Below are positions 11,009-19,695 of a stretch of 64,000 bases of DNA, one piece after another; within the stretch, counting starts at the first letter, position 1; every line of letters begins with the position of its first letter. The stretch lies in the NCBI GenBank assembly GCA_019044685.2, contig JAGTXX020000011.1:1612001-1676000 (forward strand), written 5' to 3'. This DNA is from Nannochloris sp. 'desiccata' (Eukaryota; Chlorophyta; Trebouxiophyceae; Chlorellales; Chlorellaceae). The notes beneath the pieces were generated by a model that had not been told where the DNA came from, searched no databases, and saw only the letters and a list, made by a program, of their open reading frames with translations. The position numbers were made by a program, and so were the translations under genes.

Positions 11009-11046
11009 TCAACCATTGATAGGAGAAAGGGCAATCAGAGCGAACA
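11001..11046 (-). repeat. retroelement B repeat, internal copy (B1)
   Basis: Second copy of the 46 bp B repeat, directly downstream (minus strand) of the recombinase ORF, whose stop is at 11069. With A2 it makes up the internal complementary region expected of split-direct-repeat elements. Confidence 0.88.
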
Positions 11047-11068
11047 AGAGGTAAAAAGATGACCTACG

Positions 11069-12253
11069 TTAGTCCAACAGCCGACTTGATATTGTAATAG
11101 GTCGTCTGCCAGGACGATGGATCACTGTAGGAACGCTCCGAGGAGTGGGAGTAGCCCGGCGGTATCGCCTGCGAGCAACGACGGGCGGAGGGAGGGGAAC
11201 CATGGGTTCTGCTAAAAGGGGATTTGGCGAGGGATCAATGGAAGGTTCTTCAGCTTCAGCTGCTGCTAGTGCTGTGGGGACATGTTCTGCAGAAGCGATT
11301 TGATGTACGTAGCCACGTGCAGCAGAGGTGGAGAGCCAGCGGCCATGGGCCATCCATTGAGCTTCAGCAATATTAATGCTGGCTGCCAAGGTAGCACCTC
11401 CTACTCTCAGGGAGTGAGTACCATAGGTATCATCCAGCCCAATGGCGTGAAACAGTTCTTTAAACTGTTTGTGACAGCGGTTGTAGTCAATAGCGATCTC
11501 AGTGGGCAGAGAGTGATCAAAACGCATAAACACGGGGCGGCGAGTGCCACGGAGGCCGGCTCGAGCGAATAATTGAGTCAGCAGAGAAACCGGACAATAA
11601 AGCTTGCCAGGGCAAGCGGAGAAAGAAATGGAAGCGCCACGATGCAGTTGATCAGTTTTAGAATAGGGCAAGAAGATGGTAATCTTCCGTTGGGACATAG
11701 ACACATGATTGGCCGTGATGGCGGCCAGATCAGAATAGCGAAAAAATCCAAAGAAGCCGATGGACATAGCTGTGACCAGCATATGCTTCTGGAGGGAAAC
11801 CGAAGGGCCACTAAAGCGAGAAGCCAGCTCAGTGAGGTGGCGTAATGTCAGCGGAGAGCGTTTGCGTTTGGGGGTCTTCAGCAGGCGCTGGGCGCCTTGC
11901 AGCAGTTGCTTGATCAGAAAATGTTGAGTAGGAGATTCATACCCACAGAGCTGGTGTAAGGTAGAGATAGCATCTCTAGGGCCAGTAAGCACGGAGACAG
12001 TTTGGTTTTTTGCTTCAGCGCGTTGTAACAATGAACCAAAATAGAAAACAACAGTGCGAAGATCAGCTGGCACAGCACTGAGCTTGTGCAAGGAGCAGAA
12101 CGCAAAATAACCACGGAGATGGTTGTCATACTTAGTCTGAGAAGAGAAAGCGCGAGAATGAATCAGTGCTTTAAGCACAGGTTCCAGGAGTGGAGCCAAG
12201 GAGCCATTAGCTGCTAATTGAGGCACTAAGTGCGCGAGTTGAGCAGTCTGCAT
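11069..12253 (-). CDS. retroelement tyrosine recombinase (YR)
   Basis: Phage-integrase-type recombinase that would insert the circular cDNA by strand exchange. The open frame extends upstream to 12316, but the start MQTAQLAHLVPQ at 12253 lies just after a good splice acceptor (TTTCTTTATAG) and is preferred. The N-terminal SAM-like region contains TKYDNHLRGYFAFC. The catalytic set R-H-R-H-Y is visible: Arg in FGFFRYSDLAAI, His and Arg in YGTHSLRVGGATL, His in MAHGRW and the nucleophile Tyr in ARGYVH. A disordered Pro-rich tail ends PITISSRLLD. No disabling change was seen. Confidence 0.93.
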   Translation of the reverse strand: MQTAQLAHLVPQLAANGSLAPLLEPVLKALIHSRAFSSQTKYDNHLRGYFAFCSLHKLSAVPADLRTVVFYFGSLLQRAEAKNQTVSVLTGPRDAISTLHQLCGYESPTQHFLIKQLLQGAQRLLKTPKRKRSPLTLRHLTELASRFSGPSVSLQKHMLVTAMSIGFFGFFRYSDLAAITANHVSMSQRKITIFLPYSKTDQLHRGASISFSACPGKLYCPVSLLTQLFARAGLRGTRRPVFMRFDHSLPTEIAIDYNRCHKQFKELFHAIGLDDTYGTHSLRVGGATLAASINIAEAQWMAHGRWLSTSAARGYVHQIASAEHVPTALAAAEAEEPSIDPSPNPLLAEPMVPLPPPVVARRRYRRATPTPRSVPTVIHRPGRRPITISSRLLD

Positions 12254-12339
12254 CAGAGCTATAAAGAAACAGAGGAGAAATATTATGCGCGAACTGCATA
12301 GAGGGTAGGGTACCAACTAATTGTCCACACTCTCAAGAC

Positions 12340-14439
12340 TCATTTCAAATTGCGAAAATCAAGGCGCAAGGCCAAAACCTTCCAGTGAGGGGAGCCAACA
12401 GCGTGCTTGTTGCTATGCTTGGGACCAGGCAGAAAAAGGTCTGGAACGGTGGGAAGTTCACAATGATTAACGACAAACGAAGCCCACGGCTTGCCATCGG
12501 GCTGAAGCAACGGCCACCAAGGCCGGCCTGGCCACTGAGGGCAGATCATCGTGGCGACGGCTTTGCATTGACGGAGGTGGCGAATGACCTTGCCAATAGC
12601 ACCGAAAGGGGGATTGATCCAGCAATTCTCCCCAGCCCAGTTATGAGCGAAAGCATCGACACCACTGGTGGAGGGGCAGTGATATAAGGAATAGAACTGA
12701 TCACAGTGGTGGTTCAGTTCGCTAGCGAAAATATCAACAGTGTGGGGACCCCATTCGGGGTGGGAGTCGAAAATATGAAAGAACTTGGGGTTAAGCATCC
12801 AATCATCGCCGTCGTGGAGTTTGGACAAGATATCAGCGCGTTCGTTAAGGCAGCGGGGCACCCATTGAACAGTCAGCTCGATATTATGTTGCCAGCAGAA
12901 TTCGAAAATCTGTTTAACCACGAAATTAATAGCTGGTACTCGACTACCTTTAAGCATGATATAGGTTAAACCTAAATTGTCTACGTAAGCGCGGACAGCG
13001 GTAGGGGAAGTAGAGGAGGAAGCTACGCAACGCAGAGCGCGAGCCAGTGAGGTGAATACTCTGTCCAGGGCGAATGTTTCACGGAGCGTAGAAGAGGTGG
13101 CAGGGCCTTGCTCCCAGGGCTCAAAATAGCCTTGAGCTTCGAGCTCGTCACCGCGAAGGAGCCCATGGCCACCCCAGCCAAAATCACTGGCATCAGAGAA
13201 GATTTCCATAGTGGTGACAGAAGTGCTGCGCCAGATGGGAGTAGAGTTAAATTCGTGGAAGCGACGAGACCAGAACTCGAGCTCAGCTCGGGAGTCGACA
13301 GTATGACGCCAGTGATGGGAGAGATCGCGATAGTTGCTTAGTAGCACATAGCAGGCTCGAGTGTAAGCTCGAGTGGCAGTGCCCAAAACGACAGTCATGG
13401 AAGCGAGCTGACCCAGGAGCCGAGCGAGCTCCGAGCCACGGGGAGCCTTCTTATGCTGGACGATGGCCAGCTGAGACATAAATTCAGTGACACGCACAGG
13501 GCTGACTTGAATAGTGTTCCACTGAGTGTTGAAGACGAAGCCAAGAAATTGCTGAACAACAGCAGGAGCCAATTTGAGCTTCGGGATGGAAAGAGAAAAA
13601 CCAGCATCCTGGATATCGCGTAATACGCGACGCTGCACGAGCCCAAAAGGGATAAGAGCACTGGGATGAATAGCAAAGAGAAAATCATCCAGGTAATGAA
13701 GCAGGCGCCGGCCACGAGAGCGCCAGTGTTGAACCAGCACGCGAGTGACCTTGGTGAATACCCAGGGAGCAATGCAGAGGCCGAAGGGGAGAGAACGGAA
13801 GACGTAATACTGGCCTTGCCAGTAAAATCCCAGAAATTGCCAGAATGCAGGGTGAATATCAATATGGTGATAGGCGCTTTCCAAGTCGACTGTGAACATC
13901 TGGTCGCCAGGCTGGAGTACCGTAGGTGCATCAGCGACCCCTTCAAACCGGAATTTGTAGGGGTGATCAGCTTTATCAGGGATGATATGCTTATTCACAT
14001 GGCGGAGATCAACGATGAGGCGGTTTTTGCCTCGGCGAGGGATCACGTTGAGCGGGCTGACGATCGTAGGACGTTCAGCGACAGGGGTAATAGCACCAGA
14101 GAGGAGGAGGGCAGCGACAGCGGAGGAAACGAACTCCGCATGTTCAGCGGTGGGAGGATGATTTGGCTCCGACCAAGGCTCAGGAGGAGCTTCAGATGCC
14201 CAAGTCCAGGCTACACCGTGTTCAATCCAGTGAAGGACGGTTTTGGATCTGCAGACCTTTTGCCAGAAAGGGAGCTTATTGCGTAAAGCGTGATTCAGCT
14301 GGGGGTTGCCAGGCGGTGGTGGAGGCAGCGGCTGGTCAGAGGGATGAGAGAATTCTGCTGGAAAATCAGGTTCATCCTCAAGCAGGGCAGGGAGTTCTGA
14401 GAGAGAGACAATAAAAAGAGTGTAAGTTACACTGGGCAT
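12340..14439 (-). CDS. retroelement reverse transcriptase-RNase H
   Basis: A 699-residue polyprotein. The RT domain shows PLNVIPRRGKNRLIVDLRHVN, the first catalytic Asp in FTVDLESAYHHIDIH, FRSLPFGLCIAPWVFTKV and the active YLDD in LLHYLDDFLF. The thumb segment is QQFLGFVFNTQW. RNase H follows with FSDASDFGWGGHG, AYVDNLGL and WVPRCLNERADILSK. The C-terminal tail (TVDIFASELNHHCDQFYSLY, ENCWINPPFG, PQWPGRPWW) is the segment found after RNase H in DIRS-order elements. A splice acceptor (CTCTCTCTCAG) lies near 14400, so the N-terminus may come from an upstream spliced exon rather than the ATG at 14439. Confidence 0.94.
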   Translation of the reverse strand: MPSVTYTLFIVSLSELPALLEDEPDFPAEFSHPSDQPLPPPPPGNPQLNHALRNKLPFWQKVCRSKTVLHWIEHGVAWTWASEAPPEPWSEPNHPPTAEHAEFVSSAVAALLLSGAITPVAERPTIVSPLNVIPRRGKNRLIVDLRHVNKHIIPDKADHPYKFRFEGVADAPTVLQPGDQMFTVDLESAYHHIDIHPAFWQFLGFYWQGQYYVFRSLPFGLCIAPWVFTKVTRVLVQHWRSRGRRLLHYLDDFLFAIHPSALIPFGLVQRRVLRDIQDAGFSLSIPKLKLAPAVVQQFLGFVFNTQWNTIQVSPVRVTEFMSQLAIVQHKKAPRGSELARLLGQLASMTVVLGTATRAYTRACYVLLSNYRDLSHHWRHTVDSRAELEFWSRRFHEFNSTPIWRSTSVTTMEIFSDASDFGWGGHGLLRGDELEAQGYFEPWEQGPATSSTLRETFALDRVFTSLARALRCVASSSTSPTAVRAYVDNLGLTYIMLKGSRVPAINFVVKQIFEFCWQHNIELTVQWVPRCLNERADILSKLHDGDDWMLNPKFFHIFDSHPEWGPHTVDIFASELNHHCDQFYSLYHCPSTSGVDAFAHNWAGENCWINPPFGAIGKVIRHLRQCKAVATMICPQWPGRPWWPLLQPDGKPWASFVVNHCELPTVPDLFLPGPKHSNKHAVGSPHWKVLALRLDFRNLK

Positions 14440-14557
14440 TGATGGGACAATGAAAGGGATGGCTTAAGAGAAGCGGTGACTTGATAGAAAGTCAATCATG
14501 TAAAGAAAAATTGTGTTTTTATGAGGAAAAACAGTCTGCTGAGGCAGAATTGGTCAG

Positions 14558-15454
14558 TCATTTGTGCTGAGCTGCTTTCAAGCGAAAACAGTCTTTAGTA
14601 ATGTGGTTGGTTTTGCCACAGACGGCGCACCCTTCGGGAGTGGCGGCCTGCTCGGTCTGAGCAGGGCGGTGCTGGCCAGAACCGGAGCCACGGGCGCCGG
14701 AGGAACCGCCGCGCCAGTTAGACTGCGAGCGAGGGCGCTTACTGGGCTGAGCCTTAGCCGCATCCTTCAGGGCCTTGTCAAGAGCAGCGGCGTAGTCGCT
14801 GTCGTGGCCAAAACGGTTAGGCACCCGGTTAGCTTGCAGGTTGCGAGCCACCTTCTGCCCATGGGTGCCCAGCACGATGAGGTTGCGTATTTGCTCCTGG
14901 ACCACAGGGATCGCTGAACAAAGAAGGAGAGAAGTATTGAGAACTTATCGGTACGGGGGACCGCAGCCAGTACTGAGGACTGGGGACGAATGAGACGTCC
15001 AACTAACGGAGATTAGGAGAATCCCGAGTGAAGATTTGCAGCTAGTGAGCTTGGCAATAAGACAAGGGCAGCGAGACTTACCGATAGCGAGCTGAGCGCT
15101 CAGCGTTTCCTGGAAAGCTTCAGGAGGGTGGTCACCGGTGGTGAGCATGTTGGTCACTTGTTGGGCTGTGCCCAATGCGGTGTAAGCTTCGCCCAGGGAG
15201 CGAAGTTCAGCCCGCTTGACCAGGGAGTCCAATTGGACAATCTCTGCGTCAGAAGGAAGTTCACGACGCATGGCCACAGGCAGTGCGGGGAGTGGAATAG
15301 GGTCGAACATGAGGATCTCGGATTCCTCTTTTTCGGCAGCTTCCTTCTCGGCGGCCGCTGCAGCTTCGGCGGCGGCTGCCTCAGCAGCTTTAGCCGCGGC
15401 GGCATCAGCTCTCTTCTGCTGAGCAGCAGAAAGGGGCTTAGGAGTAGGGGCCAT
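14558..15454 (-). CDS. retroelement gag-like protein with zinc knuckle
   Basis: First ORF of the element, coding for the presumed nucleocapsid/capsid protein. Two exons, 15082-15454 and 14558-14913, join in phase 1 across an intron with donor GTAAGT and acceptor TTCAG, giving 242 residues. The N-terminus is Ala/Lys/Glu-rich and probably coiled coil. The C-terminus has an Arg/Gly/Gln-rich stretch and one CX2CX4HX4C knuckle (CAVCGKTNHITKDC). The joined reading gives AIPVVQEQIRNL across the junction without a stop. An intron within a retroelement gag is unusual but is supported by consensus splice signals. Confidence 0.8.
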
Positions 15455-15532
15455 TGCAGATGAAAAGGACAGTTGAGATCTAGATTTGAAGAAGTAAACT
15501 AATGGGGAAGAGCTTGCGTAGGACTTAGAATA

Positions 15533-15655
15533 GAGAAATAAACCTCAGATCAATAAGATTACACAAGATAACCAGCTGGAAGCTGTCCAGCTACCTATAA
15601 GCTGGTTGCTTCAGAAAGCCACAGCTTTCTTGCCAGAAAGCTTTCACCTTTCTTC
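15533..15655 (-). repeat. retroelement outer A repeat (A1)
   Basis: Copy of the 123 bp A repeat at the 5' (minus-strand) end of the element. It ends in CTTTCTTC at 15648-15655, after which host-like sequence begins (CCACCATTTTCTTCC). Confidence 0.9.
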
Positions 15656-16004
15656 CCACCATTTTCTTCCTACCACTGGTGGCATCTCTATCAAATTTAG
15701 TTCTTGCTAAATTCACGAAGAAGCTTGAGCGACTTAAAGACCGTTCGTGCTCAATTTAGTGTCAAAGGTTTCATTCTACTTTTGGCTTGAGTACTGTGTT
15801 GGCGAATATAACTGCTTGAATATACTTGTTATCTGCTTAAAATTCATTGATTGTTGCTTTTCCATTTAAATAGGGGTGGCCTGAAGTCGCGCTGGCGGCT
15901 TCTCACGATCCCCTAAGTCACCCTGTTGGGGTTAATTTGTTTTGTTTTGCTGTGTTTAATGTGACTGAAATTTACCTTCCCTTCCTCCTTCAAGGTTCAA
16001 TTAA
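15656..16004. other. intergenic, retroelement flank and transporter 3' region
   Basis: Non-coding sequence between the right edge of the retroelement and the stop codon of the SLC35F-like gene. It holds copy 1 of the structured repeated element at 15871-15933, and otherwise AT-rich 3' UTR-like sequence. Confidence 0.5.
15871..15933 (+). ncRNA. structured repeated element, copy 1
   Basis: A 63-base element whose ends match the copy at 43669-43730: TAGGGGTGGCCTGAAGT at the left, CTTCTCACGATCCC in the middle and CCCTGTTGGGGTT at the right. As plus-strand RNA it folds into an outer stem GGGGU/AUCCC, a 5x5 internal loop GGCCU/UCACG and an 8-bp hairpin with loop GCUG. A short linker and a CCC-UGUU-GGG hairpin follow. 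It lies about 70 bases past the stop of the minus-strand transporter gene, antisense to its 3' UTR. Function is unknown. That it is an RNA is inferred from base-pair-preserving differences between the two copies. Confidence 0.55.
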
Positions 16005-17522
16005 TCATGTTCCACCGTCGCCAACACAGTGGCGATGCAGCTGCCGCCTTTTCAATTTCTTTCGAAGTTGCATTAACGCCAGTGCGACACGAATTCGTGC
16101 AGGACCAGCAATACGTGCAGGTCTGACAGGAATTCTTCGTTCCTCTAGACTCAATCCTGCTTCCTCGCGCCTTGAGAGCTCCAACAACCTCGGCATAGTG
16201 ATCCTGAGCACAGCCCACCGCTCTCTTGCTCTCCTTTGCAAGCACGCTTTTAGCTCTTCCGTGTGCTTTTCTTCACCAGCTGCATAGCAGGCTGTGCCAA
16301 GCACCATAATAACAAATCCTAATAGCTGTATCCAGCTATACTGTGTCCAAGGTTCTCCTAAATGACCCCCTTCTGCTCCTTTAATTTTCAATTTATAATA
16401 TAAACACAAGTCTACCGTCCACACCAATAAAGTTCTTAACGTCTCAGCAATGGTTCTGGAAAGCGCACCCATACTTTCAGTTACCACCATTCCAGCTAAA
16501 TTGTACGCAGCCATTAGAGCTACATACACTACAGCATATTGTAATAGCTGTGGAGATCTTGACACCATTAAAATAGATTCTATGCTATCCTCTTGAAGGC
16601 CTTTTCCTTCTTTCCCAAAACGGGAAAATTGAAGCGCAGGCAGCAAAAAAATGGTGAGTATAATCAACCCAAATGCACCTTCATATCCTACGACTTCTAT
16701 TGGGGGTATTTGAGTGTCTGCAGCAGACATTAAAAAGTCTTCAGCCACAATTTGGAGAGCTTGCACGGCCTCGGCCGCGATGATTAAAAAAATGCCGAGG
16801 AGAGTTTGACTGACTGGCGTAGAAGAGGACGATGCAGAGGAAAACAAATCGTAGTTATTATTATTTTGGGGGCCTTTAGAGCTCAATAAGCCAGAGTATC
16901 CCACAATAGAAAGACCCAGAGCACATAAGGTAAGTCCAAGTATGTTCTGAGAATTCAAATGACGGTGTAAAACAAAGACAGACAACACTGCAGTAAAAAT
17001 GATTTCTGTTCCACGTAGCATTTGGTATAAAGATGCTGATGTGTATAAAAGACCAATACTGAGGAGTCCTGAGGCTAACAGATCGAAGAAAGTAGGAAAA
17101 AGGACAGCGTCATATTTTCTCCACCAAAGAACCGAAGCTTCTGCCATTGACTCTAAAGCCAGAGAAGATTCTTCTTCTTGGTTGTTTTCATTATTTTCAC
17201 GATCAAGTAGGGGTTGTGATTCCTCTGATAAAGAATTGTTGTCTTCAGAGCGGTTGTTGCCAACTGAAGTGCCGTCGTGGCCTGGAGGCTGTTGGCTGTG
17301 TCTTTTCAAAATTAAACGCCAAACAAGAGAGCATGGGAGACAGATGAACATGCCTACAAATGTGAGAGTAGTTGAAAACCATGGCTTGCTGAAGGGTTTA
17401 AGGAGATCATCACGGCCTGGAGACTTTAAGCTGTAGAGGATCTTGCCTACGACATTTGAAAGGGAGCCTGCAAACATGAGCAGGCCAATGCCGCTATAGT
17501 GTCGCGGTACTCGAGGACCCAT
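16005..17522 (-). CDS. SLC35F6-like multi-pass transporter (DMT superfamily)
   Basis: Drug/metabolite transporter-fold protein resembling SLC35F6 and nucleotide-sugar-transporter relatives; the substrate is not predictable. The start at 17522 (MGPRVPRHYSGIGLLMF) is preferred; the frame is open to 17573. About nine to ten hydrophobic segments are visible. Family-like stretches are FFDLLASGLLSIGLLYTSAS, LYQMLRGTEIIFTAVLSV and ESMGALSRTIAETLRT. A hydrophilic loop (HDGTSVGNNRSEDNN to ESSLALES) splits the first and second halves. The C-terminus is basic and rich in Arg (RRKKLKRRQLHRH). The gene is apparently intronless. Its 3' flank carries the structured element. Confidence 0.8.
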   Translation of the reverse strand: MGPRVPRHYSGIGLLMFAGSLSNVVGKILYSLKSPGRDDLLKPFSKPWFSTTLTFVGMFICLPCSLVWRLILKRHSQQPPGHDGTSVGNNRSEDNNSLSEESQPLLDRENNENNQEEESSLALESMAEASVLWWRKYDAVLFPTFFDLLASGLLSIGLLYTSASLYQMLRGTEIIFTAVLSVFVLHRHLNSQNILGLTLCALGLSIVGYSGLLSSKGPQNNNNYDLFSSASSSSTPVSQTLLGIFLIIAAEAVQALQIVAEDFLMSAADTQIPPIEVVGYEGAFGLIILTIFLLPALQFSRFGKEGKGLQEDSIESILMVSRSPQLLQYAVVYVALMAAYNLAGMVVTESMGALSRTIAETLRTLLVWTVDLCLYYKLKIKGAEGGHLGEPWTQYSWIQLLGFVIMVLGTACYAAGEEKHTEELKACLQRRARERWAVLRITMPRLLELSRREEAGLSLEERRIPVRPARIAGPARIRVALALMQLRKKLKRRQLHRHCVGDGGT

Positions 17523-17873
17523 TTGTTTTATAATTTGCAGTTTGCCGAGAATGGCTGAGAAATGCGCTTTCACTTCCGACAGCTCTGTTTGTCAAACTGC
17601 AGACGTGGCCAGATCTGCAGCAGATCACTTCTTTTCAACAAGATGGTTCTTGCGCATGGTTTCATGTTCGTTTGATCATATTCTCCAACATTTCATGTGC
17701 ATCAGCAGCGAGAAATATGAGTTGATTTTGGATGTACACTGTGCTGCGGTTTTGGGATTTGGAATCTTTGCAGCGGTTAGCATGCCATGATGACCTCAAC
17801 TTGGCAAGATCCAGGAATTGCAGTAATACTATTATAAGATTTCGGTAAATATTTCAGTCCAAATTGGCAACCG
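17523..17873. promoter_or_regulatory. divergent intergenic region
   Basis: About 350 bases between the starts of the minus-strand transporter and the plus-strand small membrane protein gene, so a shared promoter is likely. No specific motif was recognised. Confidence 0.35.
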
Positions 17874-18489
17874 ATGTTAAAGGTTCGTATATCTAGAATT
17901 TTTAAAGATCAAGATCGACCCACCGTAGCAGCGATGGGATGGTCAGATCAAGTGCACGCGAATAGAATTCAATCAACTAATCGAAAAAATCATTCATTAC
18001 AAAGTAACATCCCAACTCCAACTCCTAGGAAGCCAAATGCTAGTGTGTTCCCAATAGCATTAGTAGCTGGTGCAGTGTCATCAGCTATATGGTGGCGCAA
18101 GGCTGGCCATAAAAATTTCAAAGGCAAGGACCCAGTCGGGGAACTTGCAGCTTTTGTAAAACGCCTCCTTGGAGGATCTGGAAAGAAGTTAGCACAAAGC
18201 CAAAGCGGCAACTGGAAATCAAATAGACCAGGAAATATGGCTGCAGCGGCGGCAACTCAGCGCGCACAGGTAAGCCTTTTAATTTTCTTAGGAAATGGAT
18301 TACCGTTTATGAGAGTGTTTACTTTTTCTTGTTCTTGGATAATTCGCTAAGTTATTTTTTCATTGAATATTTTCTTCATTGATTATCCTCCAGGCGTCTA
18401 CATCTCAGCAATCATCAACATCTCAAGCGTCCCAGAAGCAGGGTGGAGGAGCAAAGAAGAAGAATAAAAAGAAGAAAAGGAAGCACTAG
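17874..18489 (+). CDS. unknown small basic protein with a hydrophobic segment
   Basis: Two exons, 17874-18269 and 18394-18489, join in phase 0 (donor GTAAGC, acceptor CTCCAG). The product is 163 residues, or 143 if the second ATG at 17934 (MGWSDQVHANR) is used. One hydrophobic stretch, ASVFPIALVAGAVSSAIWW, could span or enter a membrane. The C-terminus is Ser/Gln-rich and then strongly basic (GGGAKKKNKKKKRKH). No family was recognised. The open frame and consensus splice sites argue that it is real. Confidence 0.6.
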
Positions 18490-18669
18490 AAGAAAACGCT
18501 GTGCATACATTTCTTTAAACTGACTGAGATTATAGCAATACTGATTGATTACATTGATCGACGTAATACATATACGAGTATACACATAAATATACAATAG
18601 AAATATATACTAATTAACCAGGGTAACTTTGTAAAATGTTAGCTCATTTTGGCCCAGGTCAACATCGGC

Positions 18670-19038
18670 TCAGTTTGTTCCTTCCTTCAGCTCCGCTACT
18701 TGTTGCTCCAATGCCTGAATTGTCCGCCGCATGCTAGCTATTTCCTTAGAGTACTGAACACTAGCAAGGGCAAGTGCTTTTTGAAGTTGCCGATTCCTAT
18801 TTTGGAGCGTTGCTAACCGAGCTGCGGTGGCGTTGCAAATATTTTCATTACCAAGCGTTTGGCTAGAGGGTGTGCATGAAGTCATACCAGTACCCTTTCC
18901 GTTGTCCTTATATTTCATTTGACGAGTTTTATCGTTCAACTCTACTAGCACCTCGCTCAAGCTATCTGTATTTTCAAATTCAACTAACGATGAGAGCGAT
19001 CTTTCATCAAAAGCCCCTAGTCGAATGCCCTGCGCCAT
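18670..19038 (-). CDS. small coiled-coil protein, unknown
   Basis: A 122-residue ORF beginning MAQGIRLGAFDERSL. The C-terminal third has heptad spacing (LATLQNRNRQLQKALALAS, then MRRTIQALEQQVAEL), a probable leucine-zipper coiled coil, after a polar linker. It could be a dimerising subunit of a larger complex, for example a shugoshin-like, BLOC-like or kinetochore protein, but nothing identifies it. Convergent with the preceding plus-strand gene. Confidence 0.55.
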   Translation of the reverse strand: MAQGIRLGAFDERSLSSLVEFENTDSLSEVLVELNDKTRQMKYKDNGKGTGMTSCTPSSQTLGNENICNATAARLATLQNRNRQLQKALALASVQYSKEIASMRRTIQALEQQVAELKEGTN

Positions 19039-19695
19039 GGTTTTCGATAAAGCTTATAATTGTAGTTTTGATTTCTAGGAATTGTTTTTATTCTATTGGG
19101 GGAGGTGTGAAAGTATCTATGTGCAGTCTTCAAGAAGCAGGTCTGCAAATTTCAAATCAAATATCCCCTCCCTGAGTCCGTGTGCTGCCCCAATACGGGC
19201 GCCCAATACCTACCTGTGCATGGCTCCTCGTGGAGGCAAATAGGAAACAGAAACTTTTCTACGACCAATTTGTATACGGATAGACTTTATTCTAGGGCCA
19301 GTATCCTAGTCTCCATTTAATTCAGTGCCTCTAGTCTTCCATACGCTTCTTACCAACGTCGGCATGCATCCCCGCTCCACTCTTGCTACGACTCTTTTCT
19401 GCTGTCTTCTTGGAGAATCGATTCACTCCTCCTATGTTCATCTTACGTGATACTCTACCTGCCTCTTTGCTTTTCTGGAGGGGGGAGGGTCTGATAGCCT
19501 TGCAGTTCTGAGTGATGCGACCTTTAGTAGGAGATCCAAAAACTGGAGATCTAAAATTTCTGTGACAATCAATCAATCAATCAATCAATCAGCCATTTTT
19601 ATTACATAAATACAAGGGTTTCCCCCCTACTCTTTACATTCAAAATGCCATAGGTTCAATTTAATAATAAATTCTTACTGCTGTAAAGAAAACAA
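19039..19695. other. intergenic with tetranucleotide repeat and weak ORF
   Basis: Region between the coiled-coil gene and the Hsp70 stop. It includes six AATC units near 19567-19590 and Hsp70 3' UTR-like sequence. A Lys/Arg/Ser-rich open frame on the minus strand (19331-19573) lacks an ATG, though a splice acceptor (GTCACAG) precedes it. It might be a terminal exon of an unrecognised gene, but no first exon was found. Confidence 0.35.

Larger units (their letters stand above)
10643..15655 (-). mobile_element. tyrosine-recombinase retrotransposon (DIRS order, PAT/Ngaro-like)
   Basis: A 5.0 kb element on the minus strand with gag, RT-RNase H and tyrosine recombinase ORFs in that order. It has split direct repeats: a 123 bp repeat (10886-11008 and 15533-15655) and a 46 bp repeat (10643-10688 and 11001-11046). 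On the minus strand the order is A1-ORFs-B1-A2-spacer-B2, the layout known for PAT and Ngaro elements, with no LTRs or integrase. The repeats meet at an 8-base core, CTTTCTTC, which is present at both outer ends and at the internal junction. The A repeats look identical and all ORFs are intact, so the insertion is recent and possibly still active. It lies upstream of the cyclophilin gene. Confidence 0.9.

Noticed and set aside
10643..15655. LTR retrotransposon
   Set aside because: There is no integrase or protease and no simple long terminal repeats; the recombinase is of the tyrosine type and the repeats are split and permuted.
15871..15933. SECIS element in a 3' UTR
   Set aside because: A UGA lies in the conserved block (CCTGAAG) and a GA occurs opposite, but the GA is several bases away from the helix, the apical loop lacks the AA motif, and the best fold is on the strand opposite to the gene.
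19331..19573. Basic 80-residue protein
   Set aside because: The frame has no ATG and begins in an AATC repeat. A splice acceptor precedes it, but no first exon could be found.
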